From an uncultured Holophagaceae bacterium (GTDB lineage: Bacteria; Acidobacteriota; Holophagae; Holophagales; Holophagaceae), in NCBI GenBank assembly GCA_903857495.1, contig CAIOFF010000059.1, positions 124,001 to 188,000 of the forward strand: a stretch of DNA of 64,000 nucleotides, given 5' to 3'. Shown in pieces: positions 1 to 11,354 of the stretch. Every line of letters begins with the position of its first letter. Position 1 is the stretch's first letter. A program made the position numbers and the translations under genes. The notes beneath the pieces are model-generated. The model made no database searches, was not told where the DNA came from, and was given only the letters and a program-made list of their open reading frames with translations.

Positions 1-268
1 GGACCAGCCCGCGGTGGATGCACCCCTGCTGCGCCGCCTCCTGGCCCTGGCCGCGACGGATCCGGACCGCCCCGCCGCCTGCGGCTACGGCGAGACCCTG
101 GGCATTCCCGCCGTGGTGCCCCGGCGCCTCTTTCCCGACCTGCTCGGTCTGCAGGGCGACCGGGGCGCCAAGGCCGTCCTCCTGCGGGAACAGGCAGCGG
201 TTCTGCCCTTCCCGGAGGGCCTCGTGGACCTGGACACCCCCGAAGACCTGGACCGCCTCAGGCGCTGA
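1..268 (+). CDS. MobA/MocA-like nucleotidyltransferase, 3' end (partial)
   Basis: The gene enters from the left edge; the reading frame starts at base 2 and ends at TGA 266-268. The visible 88 residues begin with Asp-Gln-Pro, the metal/nucleotide-binding DQP signature of MocA/MobA-type NTP transferases. They end with the typical tail GDRGAKAVLL followed by LDTPEDLDRL. Proteins of this family attach CMP or GMP to molybdopterin or act in related cytoplasmic nucleotidyl transfers. The N-terminal GTP/CTP-binding loop lies outside the window, so the exact substrate (Mo cofactor cytidylylation is the usual guess) cannot be settled. It is convergent with the HxlR gene and overlaps its end by 11 bp. 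Confidence 0.75.
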   Translation, partial: DQPAVDAPLLRRLLALAATDPDRPAACGYGETLGIPAVVPRRLFPDLLGLQGDRGAKAVLLREQAAVLPFPEGLVDLDTPEDLDRLRR

Positions 269-656
269 GGGCAGGCTTCTTCTGGGCGTGGTCGTAGCGC
301 TTGCGGGCGTGTTCGAGCTCGCCGAGGTGCGCCCCTGCCCAGTCACACAGGGCGCGCATGGGCTCGATGAGGGTGTGCCCCAGCGGCGTCAGCTCATACT
401 CCGTGCGCGGCGGGACTTCCGGGTAGACGTGGCGGGTCACCAGGCCATCCCGCTCCAGCTTCCGCAGGGTCTGGGTGAGCATCTTCTGGCTGATGCCGCC
501 CACCTGGCGGTGCAGCTCGCCGTAGCGCTGCCGCCCGCGCGAGAGCAGGTAGATGAGCAGGGTGGTCCACTTGTCCGCGATGAGGTCCAGGGCCTGCCGG
601 GTCGGGCACTGGGCACTGAAGACGTTGGGGGCCAGGGAACAGGCTTTGCGAACCAT
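258..656 (-). CDS. HxlR-family winged-helix regulator
   Basis: A 132-residue protein with the compact HxlR/DUF24 layout. A Cys-Pro near residue 17 precedes ALDLIADKW, and the recognition region contains GGISQKMLTQTLRKLERDGLV, then the wing and YELTPLG. HxlR regulators commonly sense thiol-reactive or quinone stress through the N-terminal Cys and control adjacent oxidoreductases. ATG 656 is preferred over an upstream TTG because a purine-rich GGAAGG lies just upstream of it. It is divergently arranged with the flavodoxin-like gene at 758, with direct repeats between them, so control of that gene plus autoregulation is the likely role (inference). Confidence 0.85.
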   Translation of the reverse strand: MVRKACSLAPNVFSAQCPTRQALDLIADKWTTLLIYLLSRGRQRYGELHRQVGGISQKMLTQTLRKLERDGLVTRHVYPEVPPRTEYELTPLGHTLIEPMRALCDWAGAHLGELEHARKRYDHAQKKPALSA

Positions 657-658
657 TG

Positions 659-691
659 GGTGCCTACCTTCCAAAAAGGTGCCTACTTTCC
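659..691. promoter_or_regulatory. 14-bp direct repeat, probable HxlR operator
   Basis: Two copies of GGTGCCTAC(C/T)TTCC (659-672 and 678-691), differing at one base, are separated by five A residues, giving a 19-bp period. They lie immediately upstream of the HxlR start and about 70 bp before the flavodoxin-like gene. This position fits a shared operator for the divergent pair. The assignment rests on location and symmetry only. Confidence 0.5.
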
Positions 692-757
692 TTCTGATCG
701 TAACCTTCTAGAGTCTGGAATACGGGCCGGATGATTGCAAGCCCGACAGGAGCAGCC

Positions 758-1309
758 ATGACCCAGATCAGCATCGTGTTCCACAGCGGCTACGGCCACA
801 CCAAGGTTCTCGCCGAGCAGGTGAAAGCCGGCGCCGACCAGGTGCCCGGCACCGAGACCCGCCTCATCCCCGTGGAGGAAGTGGACGCCCACTGGGCGGA
901 CCTGGAGGCCTCGGACGCCATCATCTTCGGCAGCCCCACCTACATGGGCAGCGTCAGCGGCCCCTTCAAGAGCTTCATGGACGCCAGCTCGAAGCCCTGG
1001 TTCGAGCAGAAGTGGAAGGACAAAGTGGCCGCCGGCTTCACCATCAGCAGCAGCCCCAGCGGTGACAAGCTGAACACCCTCCAAACCCTGATGATCTTCG
1101 GCATGCAGCACGGCATGATCTGGGTCGGCACGGCGGAGTTGCCGGGCGGCGAGGGCGGCATCAACCGCCTGGGCAGCATGACCGGCGTCATGGCCCAGGC
1201 GGGCCAGGTCCCCCCGGAGGTCGAGCCCAACGAGGCTGACCGCAAGACCGGGCAGGTCTTCGGCCGCCGGGTGGCCCAGGCCGCAGCCCGCTGGCAGCGG
1301 GGCGCCTGA
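758..1309 (+). CDS. Flavodoxin/NAD(P)H-dependent FMN reductase-like protein (WrbA-like)
   Basis: A 183-residue flavodoxin-fold protein. The N-terminus ISIVFHSGYGHTKVLAEQV has the phosphate-binding loop that cradles FMN, and the middle carries IIFGSPTYMGSVSGPFKSF, the hallmark of WrbA and related quinone reductases. It probably performs two-electron reduction of quinones or other electrophiles in the cytoplasm. ATG 758 is chosen because AGGAG sits at 748-752; an in-frame ATG at 731 lacks a comparable site. It is divergent from an HxlR regulator, a classic pairing for quinone-responsive reductases, and is followed by thioredoxin and nitroreductase genes in the same direction. Confidence 0.88.
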   Translation: MTQISIVFHSGYGHTKVLAEQVKAGADQVPGTETRLIPVEEVDAHWADLEASDAIIFGSPTYMGSVSGPFKSFMDASSKPWFEQKWKDKVAAGFTISSSPSGDKLNTLQTLMIFGMQHGMIWVGTAELPGGEGGINRLGSMTGVMAQAGQVPPEVEPNEADRKTGQVFGRRVAQAAARWQRGA

Positions 1310-1381
1310 GGCCCTCTGGCTGTCGTGACGCCGATCGGGCCCCGAATCCGTTACCCTGAGGACCGCCACAGGAGTCCCTCC

Positions 1382-1702
1382 ATGTCCGCTCTCATCCATG
1401 ACCTCACCGACAAGACCTTCGCCCAGGCCGTCGCCACCGGCCTTACCGTGGTGGACTTCTGGGCGCCCTGGTGCGCCCCCTGCCGCGAGCTGGCCCCCCT
1501 CACCGAGGCCCTGGCCGCGGAGCTCAAGGGCCAGGTCACCTTCGCCAAGCTGAATGTGGATGACTACACGCCCCTCTCCGAGCAGTACGACGTGCTGAGC
1601 ATGCCGACCCTCGTGATCTTCAAGGACGGCGAGGCCCTGGACCGCATCGTGGGCACCCTGCCCCTCGACCAGCTCCGGGTCCGCATCCAGAAGTCCCTCT
1701 AA
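1382..1702 (+). CDS. Thioredoxin
   Basis: A 106-residue single-domain thioredoxin. The active-site segment VVDFWAPWCAPC carries the redox-active Cys pair with Ala instead of the common Gly in WCGPC. The cis-proline segment MPTLVIFKDG is present. It acts as a general cytoplasmic disulfide reductase. The start at 1382 follows CAGGAG and gives the normal N-terminus; the longer upstream frame adds only unconserved sequence. It lies in a redox gene run between the flavodoxin-like reductase and a nitroreductase, which suggests a shared stress-related role (inference). Confidence 0.92.
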   Translation: MSALIHDLTDKTFAQAVATGLTVVDFWAPWCAPCRELAPLTEALAAELKGQVTFAKLNVDDYTPLSEQYDVLSMPTLVIFKDGEALDRIVGTLPLDQLRVRIQKSL

Positions 1703-1729
1703 CCTCCTCCCGACCGCTTTGAGGCACCC

Positions 1730-2380
1730 ATGACCACCCTCTCCGGCGAAAGCCTCCTCGAGCAGCTCAACTGGCGCTACGCCACCAAGAAGTTCGATAC
1801 GACACGGCAGATCTCTGCAGCAGACTGGGCCGTGATCGAGCAGGCGCTGGTCCTGTCGCCCTCCAGCTACGGCCTGCAGCCCTGGAAGTTCCTCGTGGTG
1901 ACGGACCCCGCCCTCAAGGCCAAGCTCCGCCCTGCCACCTGGAACCAGGCCCAGGTGGAGGACTGCAGCCACTACGTCATCCTCACCGCCAAGCAGGACC
2001 TCACCGAAGCCGATGTGGACGCCTTCGTGGCCCGCATCGCCAAGGTCCGCGGCGTCAGCCCCGAGAGCCTCGCCGCCTACAAGAGCTACATGGTGGGCGA
2101 CCTGGTCAAGGGCCCCCGCCACGCTGTCATCGCCGAGTGGGCGGCCCGCCAGGCCTACATCGCCTTGGGCAACCTGCTGACCAGCGCCGCGGTCCTGGGC
2201 GTGGACGCCTGCCCCTTCGAGGGCCTCGAGCCAGACAAGTATGACGAGATCCTCGGCCTGGTGGGCACCGGCTTCCACACCGTCTGCGCCTGCCCCATGG
2301 GCTACCGCTCCACGGACGACAAGTACGCCAGCACCCCCAAGGTGCGCTTCGAGACCGCGGACATCGTCGAGCACCGGTGA
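1730..2380 (+). CDS. NAD(P)H-dependent nitroreductase-family flavoprotein
   Basis: A 216-residue protein of the FMN-dependent nitroreductase family (NfsB/YdgI type). The N-terminal RYATKKFD corresponds to the RRSxRxF-like FMN phosphate region, and [16 protein letters not shown] is the conserved second FMN segment. Towards the C-terminus come [12 protein letters not shown] and the nucleotide-contacting C-terminal Lys/Arg residues. It is predicted to reduce nitroaromatics or quinones with NAD(P)H. It starts 27 bp after the thioredoxin stop in the same orientation, so co-transcription is likely. Confidence 0.9.
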   Translation: MTTLSGESLLEQLNWRYATKKFDTTRQISAADWAVIEQALVLSPSSYGLQPWKFLVVTDPALKAKLRPATWNQAQVEDCSHYVILTAKQDLTEADVDAFVARIAKVRGVSPESLAAYKSYMVGDLVKGPRHAVIAEWAARQAYIALGNLLTSAAVLGVDACPFEGLEPDKYDEILGLVGTGFHTVCACPMGYRSTDDKYASTPKVRFETADIVEHR

Positions 2381-2387
2381 GATGGCC

Positions 2388-5108
<2,721 letters not shown>

Positions 5109-5143
5109 GCCCACGGTATCCTGGCAGCCCCACCGAGGTTGCC

Positions 5144-7876
5144 ATGGCCGTCCGTCTGCCCCAGCTGCTGTCTGCCTTCCTGCTCTGCCTGACCCTGGGC
5201 GCGGAGCAGAAACCCAAGGGTGCCGTCCCGCCGCCACCGCCGGCCGCCGGCCCCACGGTGACCGCCGCCCAGCTGGTGGCCCTGAAGGCCCGCAGCATCG
5301 GCCCCGCCATCATGGGCGGCCGGGTCTCGGACCTCGCCGTGGACCCGATCCGGCCCGACACCTTCTACGTGGGCCTCGCCACCGGGGGCGTGTGGAAGAC
5401 CGCCAACGCGGGCGGCACCTTCACGCCCCTCTTCGACCAGCAGCCGGCGGCCTCCATCGGGGCCCTGGCGGTGGCGCCCTCGGATGCGAAGGTGCTCTGG
5501 GTGGGCACCGGCGAGGCCAATGACCGCAACAGCTCGGGCTGGGGCAACGGCGTCTACCGGTCCACCGACGGCGGTGCCACCTGGAGCCACGTGGGACTGG
5601 TTGATAGCAAGGCCATTCCCCGCATCGTGGTGCACCCCAGGCAGCCGGACACCGCCTGGGTGGCCGTCATGGGCGACCTCTGGACGCCGGGCGGCGCGCG
5701 GGGCCTCTTCAAGACCACGGACGCGGGCAAGACCTGGAAGGCCGTCCTGAAGGCCCCGGGGGGCCTGGACACGCGGGTGGGCTGCGGCGACGTGGCCCTG
5801 GATCCCGCCGTGCCCGACACCCTCTACGCGGCCCTCTACGCCCGGCGTCGCACCCCCTGGTCCTTCAGCTACGGCACCGCGGCCAGCGAGGGCCAGGACG
5901 CCGGCGGCCTCTTCAAGAGCACCGACGGGGGCGCCACCTGGCAGAAGCTGGACCAGGGCCTGCCGACCCTCACCGGCCGCATCGGCCTGGACGTCTCGCG
6001 CAGCAACCCCCGGATCGTCATGGCCGTGATCCAGAGCGACCGGGGCGGCACCGGCGGCATCGACGAGCTGCTCAGCCGGGAGGGCGGCGTCTTCCGCTCT
6101 GAGGACGGCGGCGCCCACTGGAGCCGCGTGAATGCCCTGAACCCCCGGTCCTTCTACTTCAGCCAGATCCGTATCGACCCCGTGAATCCCCAGCGCGTCT
6201 ATGTGGGCGGCTACATGCTGCACGTCTCCGAGGACGGCGGCCGCACCTTCCGCGAGGACCTCTTCGGCAAGGTGCACTCGGACTGCCACGCCTTGGCCTT
6301 CCCCAAGGCCGACCCGCCGCCGGTGGAGACGCCGGAGCCCGGCGAGCCCGCGCGGCCCGGGATCACCTCACGCCTGCTGCTGGGCACGGACGGCGGGGTC
6401 TACCAGAGCTACGGGGGCGGCCAGACCTGGCTCCACCTCGACCGGCTGCCCGCGGGCCAGTTCTACCGCATCGCCCTGGATGACAGCACCCCCTACCGCA
6501 TCGCCGGGGGGCTCCAGGACAACCTCAGCTGGGTGGGACCCAGCGCCACGCCCACCAAGGACGGCATCCGCAACAGCGACTGGACCAACATCGAGGGCGG
6601 GGACGGCTTCTCCTGCGTGTTCGATCCTCTGGATCCCGACACCATCTACGCCGAGAGCCAGGAGGGCATGCTCCACCGCTTCAACCTCCGCACCGGCGAG
6701 CTGAAGCTGCTGCGGCCCAGCCCCGCCGAGGGCCAGCCCGCCTTCCGCTTCAACTGGAACGCCCCGCTCATCGGCAGCCGCCACGCCAAGGGCACCCTCT
6801 ACCTGGGCGGCAACCGGGTCTTCCGGCTCACGGACCGGGGGGAGCGCTGGACAGTCATCAGCCCCGACCTCTCCACCCAGGATCCCCTGAAGACCACTGC
6901 CACCGGCAGCGGCGCCGAGACCTTCGGCGTGGTCTACACCCTGGCCGAGTCGCCCCTCAAGGCGGGTCTGCTCTGGGCGGGCACCGATGACGGCAAGCTC
7001 TGGCGCACCGACGACGACGGCGCCCACTGGACGGACCTCACGGCCTCTGTGCCCGCCGTGGCCCGGGGCCACTGGGTGAGCCGCATCGAGGCCAGCGCGC
7101 ACGATCCCAAAGTGGCCTACCTCGCCGTCGATGCCCACCGCACCGGCAGCTACGCCCCGCTGCTCTACCGCACCGCCGACAGCGGCCAGACCTGGCAGAG
7201 CCTCGCCAAGCACCTGCCCCCGCAGGTGCCCGTGAAGGTGCTGCGCGAGGACCCGGTGAACCCGGACCTGCTGTTCGCGGGCACCGAGGCCGGACTCTAC
7301 GCGAGCCTGGACCGGGGCGGTTCCTGGGTGAAGCTCGGCGGCCTACCCGCCGTGGCCGTGGATGACCTGCAGATCCAGGCCAGGGACCACGACCTGGTCA
7401 TCGCCACCCACGGCCGCAGTCTCTACGTACTCGACGACATCGCGCCCCTGGAAGGCCTCACTGCGGCGGCCCTGGCCAAGGCCGTGGAGCTGTTCCCGGT
7501 CCGGCCCGCGCGAGGCGCCTACCTCCTGCCGGGCTGGGAAGACTCCGCCGGCCAGGGCACCTACCGGGGCGAGAACCCGCCGGAAGGCGCGCTGCTCACC
7601 TACTGGCTCCGGGACCTGGGCGAGGAGCAGCCCACCCTCACCATCACGAACGAGGCCGGCCAGCCCGTGGCGGTCTTCAAGCTCCCGCGCACGCCGGGCC
7701 TGGGTCGCGTCAGCTGGAACCTGCGGCCCACCAAGGACCTGCTCACCGCCTATGGCGGCCTCGGTGCCGACAAGTTCGTGCGGCCGGGCACCTATACCGC
7801 CACACTCAGTCTGGGGATGACCAAGGCGCAGCAGAAGCTGCAGGTCACCATCGCCCCCGGCATCGAAACCCGCTGA
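5144..7876 (+). CDS. Secreted BNR/sortilin-type beta-propeller protein
   Basis: A 910-residue exported protein with an N-terminal signal peptide (hydrophobic LLSAFLLCLTLGA), a proline-rich linker, then many Asp-box/BNR repeats of the form S/T-x-D-G-G-x-T/A-W (for example STDGGATW, TTDAGKTW, SEDGGAHW, RTADSGQTW). These build one or two beta-propellers as in VPS10/sortilin-like and glycosidase-like proteins. A C-terminal module with GLGRVSWNLRPTK and RPGTYTATLSLG resembles the small beta domain seen in this bacterial family. No catalytic signature for a glycosidase is recognisable. The function is unknown; protein or polysaccharide binding in the periplasm or outside the cell is likely. Confidence 0.85.
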   Translation: MAVRLPQLLSAFLLCLTLGAEQKPKGAVPPPPPAAGPTVTAAQLVALKARSIGPAIMGGRVSDLAVDPIRPDTFYVGLATGGVWKTANAGGTFTPLFDQQPAASIGALAVAPSDAKVLWVGTGEANDRNSSGWGNGVYRSTDGGATWSHVGLVDSKAIPRIVVHPRQPDTAWVAVMGDLWTPGGARGLFKTTDAGKTWKAVLKAPGGLDTRVGCGDVALDPAVPDTLYAALYARRRTPWSFSYGTAASEGQDAGGLFKSTDGGATWQKLDQGLPTLTGRIGLDVSRSNPRIVMAVIQSDRGGTGGIDELLSREGGVFRSEDGGAHWSRVNALNPRSFYFSQIRIDPVNPQRVYVGGYMLHVSEDGGRTFREDLFGKVHSDCHALAFPKADPPPVETPEPGEPARPGITSRLLLGTDGGVYQSYGGGQTWLHLDRLPAGQFYRIALDDSTPYRIAGGLQDNLSWVGPSATPTKDGIRNSDWTNIEGGDGFSCVFDPLDPDTIYAESQEGMLHRFNLRTGELKLLRPSPAEGQPAFRFNWNAPLIGSRHAKGTLYLGGNRVFRLTDRGERWTVISPDLSTQDPLKTTATGSGAETFGVVYTLAESPLKAGLLWAGTDDGKLWRTDDDGAHWTDLTASVPAVARGHWVSRIEASAHDPKVAYLAVDAHRTGSYAPLLYRTADSGQTWQSLAKHLPPQVPVKVLREDPVNPDLLFAGTEAGLYASLDRGGSWVKLGGLPAVAVDDLQIQARDHDLVIATHGRSLYVLDDIAPLEGLTAAALAKAVELFPVRPARGAYLLPGWEDSAGQGTYRGENPPEGALLTYWLRDLGEEQPTLTITNEAGQPVAVFKLPRTPGLGRVSWNLRPTKDLLTAYGGLGADKFVRPGTYTATLSLGMTKAQQKLQVTIAPGIETR

Positions 7877-7898
7877 CCAGCCCCCACCGAGAGTCCCC

Positions 7899-8297
7899 AT
7901 GTCCCGACCCTGCCCCTGCGTCTCCAAGAAGACCTACGACCGCTGCTGCGGCCCCTACCATGCCGGCACGGCCCTGCCGGAGACCGCGGAGCTGCTCATG
8001 CGCTCCCGCTATGCCGCCTACGCCCTGGCCAAGGTGGACTACCTGATTGCCACTCTGCCCGAGGCCAAGCGCGCCGCTGAGAACCGTGACGAACTGCTGC
8101 AGTACTGCCGCTCCGTCAGCTTCGTCGGCCTCAAGATCGCCGCCAAGGAGAAGGGCGGCAAGGGCGACGACACCGGCATCGTCACCTTCCATGCCAGCAT
8201 CCAGACCAACGGCCGCCGCAGCCTCCACATCGAGACCAGCACCTTCACCCGGGAGAACGGCAAGTGGGTGTATGTGGACGGCGTCATCAAGCAGTAG
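7899..8297 (+). CDS. YchJ-like SEC-C motif protein
   Basis: A 132-residue protein with the metal-binding SEC-C motif at the extreme N-terminus (CPCVSKKTYDRCCGPYH) followed by a NTF2-like fold typical of the YchJ family: LMRSRYAAYALAKVDYL near residue 50 and a C-terminal FTRENGKWVYVDG. SEC-C cysteines bind zinc and are often used for protein docking. It lies 22 bp after the propeller gene in the same direction. The function in the cell is not established. Confidence 0.85.
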   Translation: MSRPCPCVSKKTYDRCCGPYHAGTALPETAELLMRSRYAAYALAKVDYLIATLPEAKRAAENRDELLQYCRSVSFVGLKIAAKEKGGKGDDTGIVTFHASIQTNGRRSLHIETSTFTRENGKWVYVDGVIKQ

Positions 8298-8589
8298 GTC
8301 AGGCTCCCAGGCAAAAAACAGCGGCGGACGAGGGCGCTCGGTCCCACGTCCACCGCTCCCCCGCCCTTCCCCCCCGGGAGGACGGATCTGAGTGCCAGGT
8401 GGAAACGGTACCAGAATTCAATGACTACAGAAAATATTTAATGAATGTTTTTTCTTGTCATCGAGTTGTAATACCTGCCATTTTTCTTTACCTGTTGGTT
8501 ATCATTTCCGGATTCGCCCAGCCCCGATCCGGACTGAGCCCGTTCCAGTTGCGGACGCCAGACGGGTTATCATCGGTCGGAGCCCACCC
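8298..8589. other. Intergenic region with an AT-rich island and a hairpin
   Basis: This 292-bp gap is the longest gene-free stretch in the window. An imperfect stem (AGCGGCGGAC 8320-8329 against 8348-8357, one mismatch) follows the ychJ-like stop and could terminate it. Bases about 8410-8512 are strikingly AT-rich for this genome, with several T-runs, and probably contain the promoter of the CoA-transferase gene; no clear -35/-10 pair stands out. No coding potential is seen. Confidence 0.5.
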
Positions 8590-9411
8590 ATGAAGCCACT
8601 TGACGGAATCAAGGTCATCAACCTGGCAGTGAACCTGCCCGGCCCCGCCGCGGCCCAGCGCCTGAGCAGCCTGGGAGCCGAGGTGGTCAAGGTGGAGCCG
8701 CCCCTGGGCGATCCCATGGCCACCTACTCCCTGCCCTGGTATCACGAGATGGCCGCGGGCCATCGGATCCAGATGATGGACCTCAAGACGCCGGAGGGCC
8801 GCGCCGAGCTCTTTGCCCTGCTCGCGGCCGCGGACGTGCTGCTGTCCGCCACGCGCCCTTCCGCCATGCGGCGGCTGGGTCTGGATCCCGAGACCCTGCA
8901 GGCGGCCTGCCCGCGGCTCTGCCAGGTGCTGATCACGGGCTACCCGGCGCCCCGCGACGACGAGGCCGGACACGACCTCACCTACCAGGCCTCCATGGGC
9001 CTGGTGGACCCGCCCCACATGCCGCGGACCCTGCTGTCGGACCTGGCCGGGGCCGAGCGGGCCGTGGCGGCGGCACTGCTGCTGCTCTTCCAGCGCGAGC
9101 GGACCGGTCGCGGCGGCCACGAGGCCGTGTCCCTGGCCGAGGCGGTCACCAGCTTCGCGGACCCCGTGCGCCACGGCTGCACCCTGCCCGGCGCCATGCT
9201 GGGCGGGGGCGTCCCCGAGTACCACATCTACCGCGCCACCGACGGCTGGGTGGCCGTGGCGGCCCTGGAGCCCCACTTCAAGAAGCGCCTCGAGACCCTG
9301 CTGAAGGTCAGCACCCCCGAGGATTACCGCCGCGCCTTCGGCGGCGCCAGTACCACCTTCTGGCAGGCCTGGGGCCAGGAGCACGACGTCCCCATCGAGA
9401 CCGTCCGCTAA
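8590..9411 (+). CDS. Short class III (CaiB/BaiF-type) CoA-transferase family protein
   Basis: A 273-residue protein whose N-terminal half matches class III CoA-transferases. It starts with LDGIKVINLAVNLPGPAAAQ, continues with LGAEVVKVEPPLGDPM, and has the GHDLTYQASMG region that carries the catalytic Asp in this family (forming an aspartyl-CoA anhydride). The end has GGGVPEYHIYRATDGWVAVAAL, usual for the second half of the fold. Family members normally run close to 400 residues, so the C-terminal part is shortened. The CoA substrate is unknown. It is preceded by an AT-rich promoter region. Confidence 0.85.
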   Translation: MKPLDGIKVINLAVNLPGPAAAQRLSSLGAEVVKVEPPLGDPMATYSLPWYHEMAAGHRIQMMDLKTPEGRAELFALLAAADVLLSATRPSAMRRLGLDPETLQAACPRLCQVLITGYPAPRDDEAGHDLTYQASMGLVDPPHMPRTLLSDLAGAERAVAAALLLLFQRERTGRGGHEAVSLAEAVTSFADPVRHGCTLPGAMLGGGVPEYHIYRATDGWVAVAALEPHFKKRLETLLKVSTPEDYRRAFGGASTTFWQAWGQEHDVPIETVR

Positions 9412-9426
9412 GGGCTCCCGTCGGAG

Positions 9427-10302
9427 TCAGTGCAATCCTGGGTCTTTCTCGCCGGCGCGGATGGGGATGTCGAGCTGGTTCTGCTTGGGTGGCAGGGGGC
9501 AGGTGGCGAAGAGGGTGAAGGCGCAGGGCGGGTTCTCGGCCTTGTTGAAGTCGAGCACCACCTTGCCATCCTTGGGCAGCTCGGCGTAGAGGAAGCGTCC
9601 GGCGGGGTAGGTGCCTTTGGCGCTGGTGGTGTCCCGGAAGATCAGGAACAGCTCGGTCCCCTCCAGGAGCGGTTCCAGCGTGCGCTCCTGGCCGCCCACC
9701 TTGAAGCGCAGCAGCCCTGGCGCGGTCATGGGCTCCGTGGTGCCCAGCACCGTGGGGATGGCCCGGACCTCGGGCGTGGCATAGGGCGTGTAGTCCGCCA
9801 CCACGCGCAGCGCGGGATCCACCGGGTAGCGGGGCACTCCATGGAAGGCCTTGCGGGCGGGGTTCTCGGGGTCCTTCACCCGCACGGCGAAGCGGTCCCC
9901 GCGGCGGATGAGGTAGAAGCGCACCCGGCCCGCCTGGAAGGTATCCGGCTTGCCGTCGGCGTCGGACTTCAGCTGGGTCTCGGTGACCGGATTGCCGTTC
10001 AGCAGGAGGCCGCTGCCGGGCGTCGGCTTGAAGCGCACGGCCCCATTCTCCTGGAGGAACTCGCCGGCCTTCGCCGGGAGTGCCCAGGCCGGCAGCAGCA
10101 CGGTAGACCCCGGCGCCGAGCCGAGCGTATTGACGCCGGGCTTGAGCCAGTCCCGCCCGATGAGCGTGAGCCAGCCGTCCTCCGCCGCCAGCCGCGCTTC
10201 CCGCGCCGCGTGCCAGGCATCCACCGAGGCCCGGTAGGTGTCCTGGGCCGGGGCCGCGAGGCTGGCGAGGAGGATCAGAGAGGCACCGATGAGTTTTCGC
10301 AT
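9427..10302 (-). CDS. DUF1684-family exported protein
   Basis: A 291-residue protein with a signal peptide (LIGASLILLASLAAPAQ) followed by WHAAREARLAAEDGWLTLIG and LPKDGKVVLDFNKAENPPCAFT, the two ends of the DUF1684 domain. The conserved C-terminal NPPCAF and CPLPPKQN segments are intact. No enzymatic role is known for the family. ATG 10302 is preferred, with GGTAGGA about 9 bases upstream; an in-frame ATG at 10311 abuts that site. It is divergent from the DUF1028 gene with about 50 bp between the starts, so the promoters must overlap. Confidence 0.85.
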   Translation of the reverse strand: MRKLIGASLILLASLAAPAQDTYRASVDAWHAAREARLAAEDGWLTLIGRDWLKPGVNTLGSAPGSTVLLPAWALPAKAGEFLQENGAVRFKPTPGSGLLLNGNPVTETQLKSDADGKPDTFQAGRVRFYLIRRGDRFAVRVKDPENPARKAFHGVPRYPVDPALRVVADYTPYATPEVRAIPTVLGTTEPMTAPGLLRFKVGGQERTLEPLLEGTELFLIFRDTTSAKGTYPAGRFLYAELPKDGKVVLDFNKAENPPCAFTLFATCPLPPKQNQLDIPIRAGEKDPGLH

Positions 10303-10354
10303 GGCCACCATCCTACCGCCGTAGCATGGGACAGTCCCTTGCCAAAGGAGCCCC

Positions 10355-11329
10355 ATGCACCTCGCTCTCACCTTTCTTCTGACCGCCCTGGCCCTGCCCT
10401 GCAATGCCGCGGAGCCGCCGCGCCGTCCGGTCCACACCTACTCCATCGTCGCCCGGGACGCGGCCACCGGGGACCTGGGCGTGGCCGTGCAGAGCCACTG
10501 GTTCTCCGTGGGCTCCGCTGTGCCCTGGGCCGAGGCCGGAGTGGGCGCGGTGGCCACCCAGAGCTTCACGGAGCCCAGCTACGGCGCCCTGGGCCTGGCG
10601 CTGATGAAGGCCGGCAAGTCCGCCCCGGAGGCCCTCAAGGCCCTGCTGGCGGCGGACGCCGACCGCGAGGTCCGCCAGGTGGCCATGGTGGATGCTCAGG
10701 GCCGCTCGGCCGCCCACACGGGGGCGAAGTGCATCCAGGCCGCGGGCCACGAGGTGGGCGAGGGCTTCACGGTGGAAGCGAACCTCATGGACAAGGCCAC
10801 GGTTTGGCCCGCCATGGCCAAAGCCTTCAAAGGCGCCAAGGGGGACCTCGCGGACCGGCTGCTGGCGGCCCTCCGCGCCGCCCAGGCCGAAGGCGGCGAC
10901 ATCCGCGGCCAGCAGAGTGCCGCCATCCTCATCGTGAAGGGCAAACCCTCGGGCCAGCCCTGGAACGACCGCCTCTTCGACCTGCGCGTCGAGGACCACC
11001 CGGATCCCCTCAAGGAACTGGGCCGCCTCATCCAGCTGCGCCGAGCGTATATCCTCATGGACCAGGGCGATGGCTTCGTCACCGCGGCCAAGTGGCAGGA
11101 GGCCAAGACCGCCTACGAGGCCGCCGCCAAGCTGGCGCCCGGCGTCTGGGAGATGCCCTTCTGGCAGGCCGTGGCCCTGGCCTCCAGTGGCAAGCTGAGC
11201 GAGGCCCTGCCGATCTTCAACAGAGTCTTCGCCGCCGAGCCCTTCTGGAAGCGCCTCGTGCCAAGGCTCGCCGACGTCGACCAGCTACCCAAAGACCCCG
11301 CCCTGCTGAAGGCCATCCAGGCGCAGTGA
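10355..11329 (+). CDS. DUF1028-family Ntn-hydrolase-like exported protein
   Basis: A 324-residue protein with a signal peptide (LTFLLTALALPCNAAE) and a DUF1028 domain marked by HTYSIVARDAATGDLGVAVQ, GVGAVATQSF and AAHTGAKCIQAAGHEVGEGF. DUF1028 proteins have an Ntn-hydrolase fold, but their substrate is not established. Here the protein is predicted to be exported. The last 100 residues (WQEAKTAYEAAAKLAPGVWEMPFW) look like a TPR-type helical repeat, a usual C-terminal addition. It ends just before a solo repeat arm and the convergent lspA. Confidence 0.85.
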   Translation: MHLALTFLLTALALPCNAAEPPRRPVHTYSIVARDAATGDLGVAVQSHWFSVGSAVPWAEAGVGAVATQSFTEPSYGALGLALMKAGKSAPEALKALLAADADREVRQVAMVDAQGRSAAHTGAKCIQAAGHEVGEGFTVEANLMDKATVWPAMAKAFKGAKGDLADRLLAALRAAQAEGGDIRGQQSAAILIVKGKPSGQPWNDRLFDLRVEDHPDPLKELGRLIQLRRAYILMDQGDGFVTAAKWQEAKTAYEAAAKLAPGVWEMPFWQAVALASSGKLSEALPIFNRVFAAEPFWKRLVPRLADVDQLPKDPALLKAIQAQ

Positions 11330-11354
11330 AGAAAAAAGCAGTTATCTTCTGCAG

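Noticed and set aside
657-674. Longer HxlR protein from a TTG at 674
   Set aside because: The added six residues are not typical, the codon lies inside the spacer between the direct repeats, and ATG 656 has a better ribosome site.
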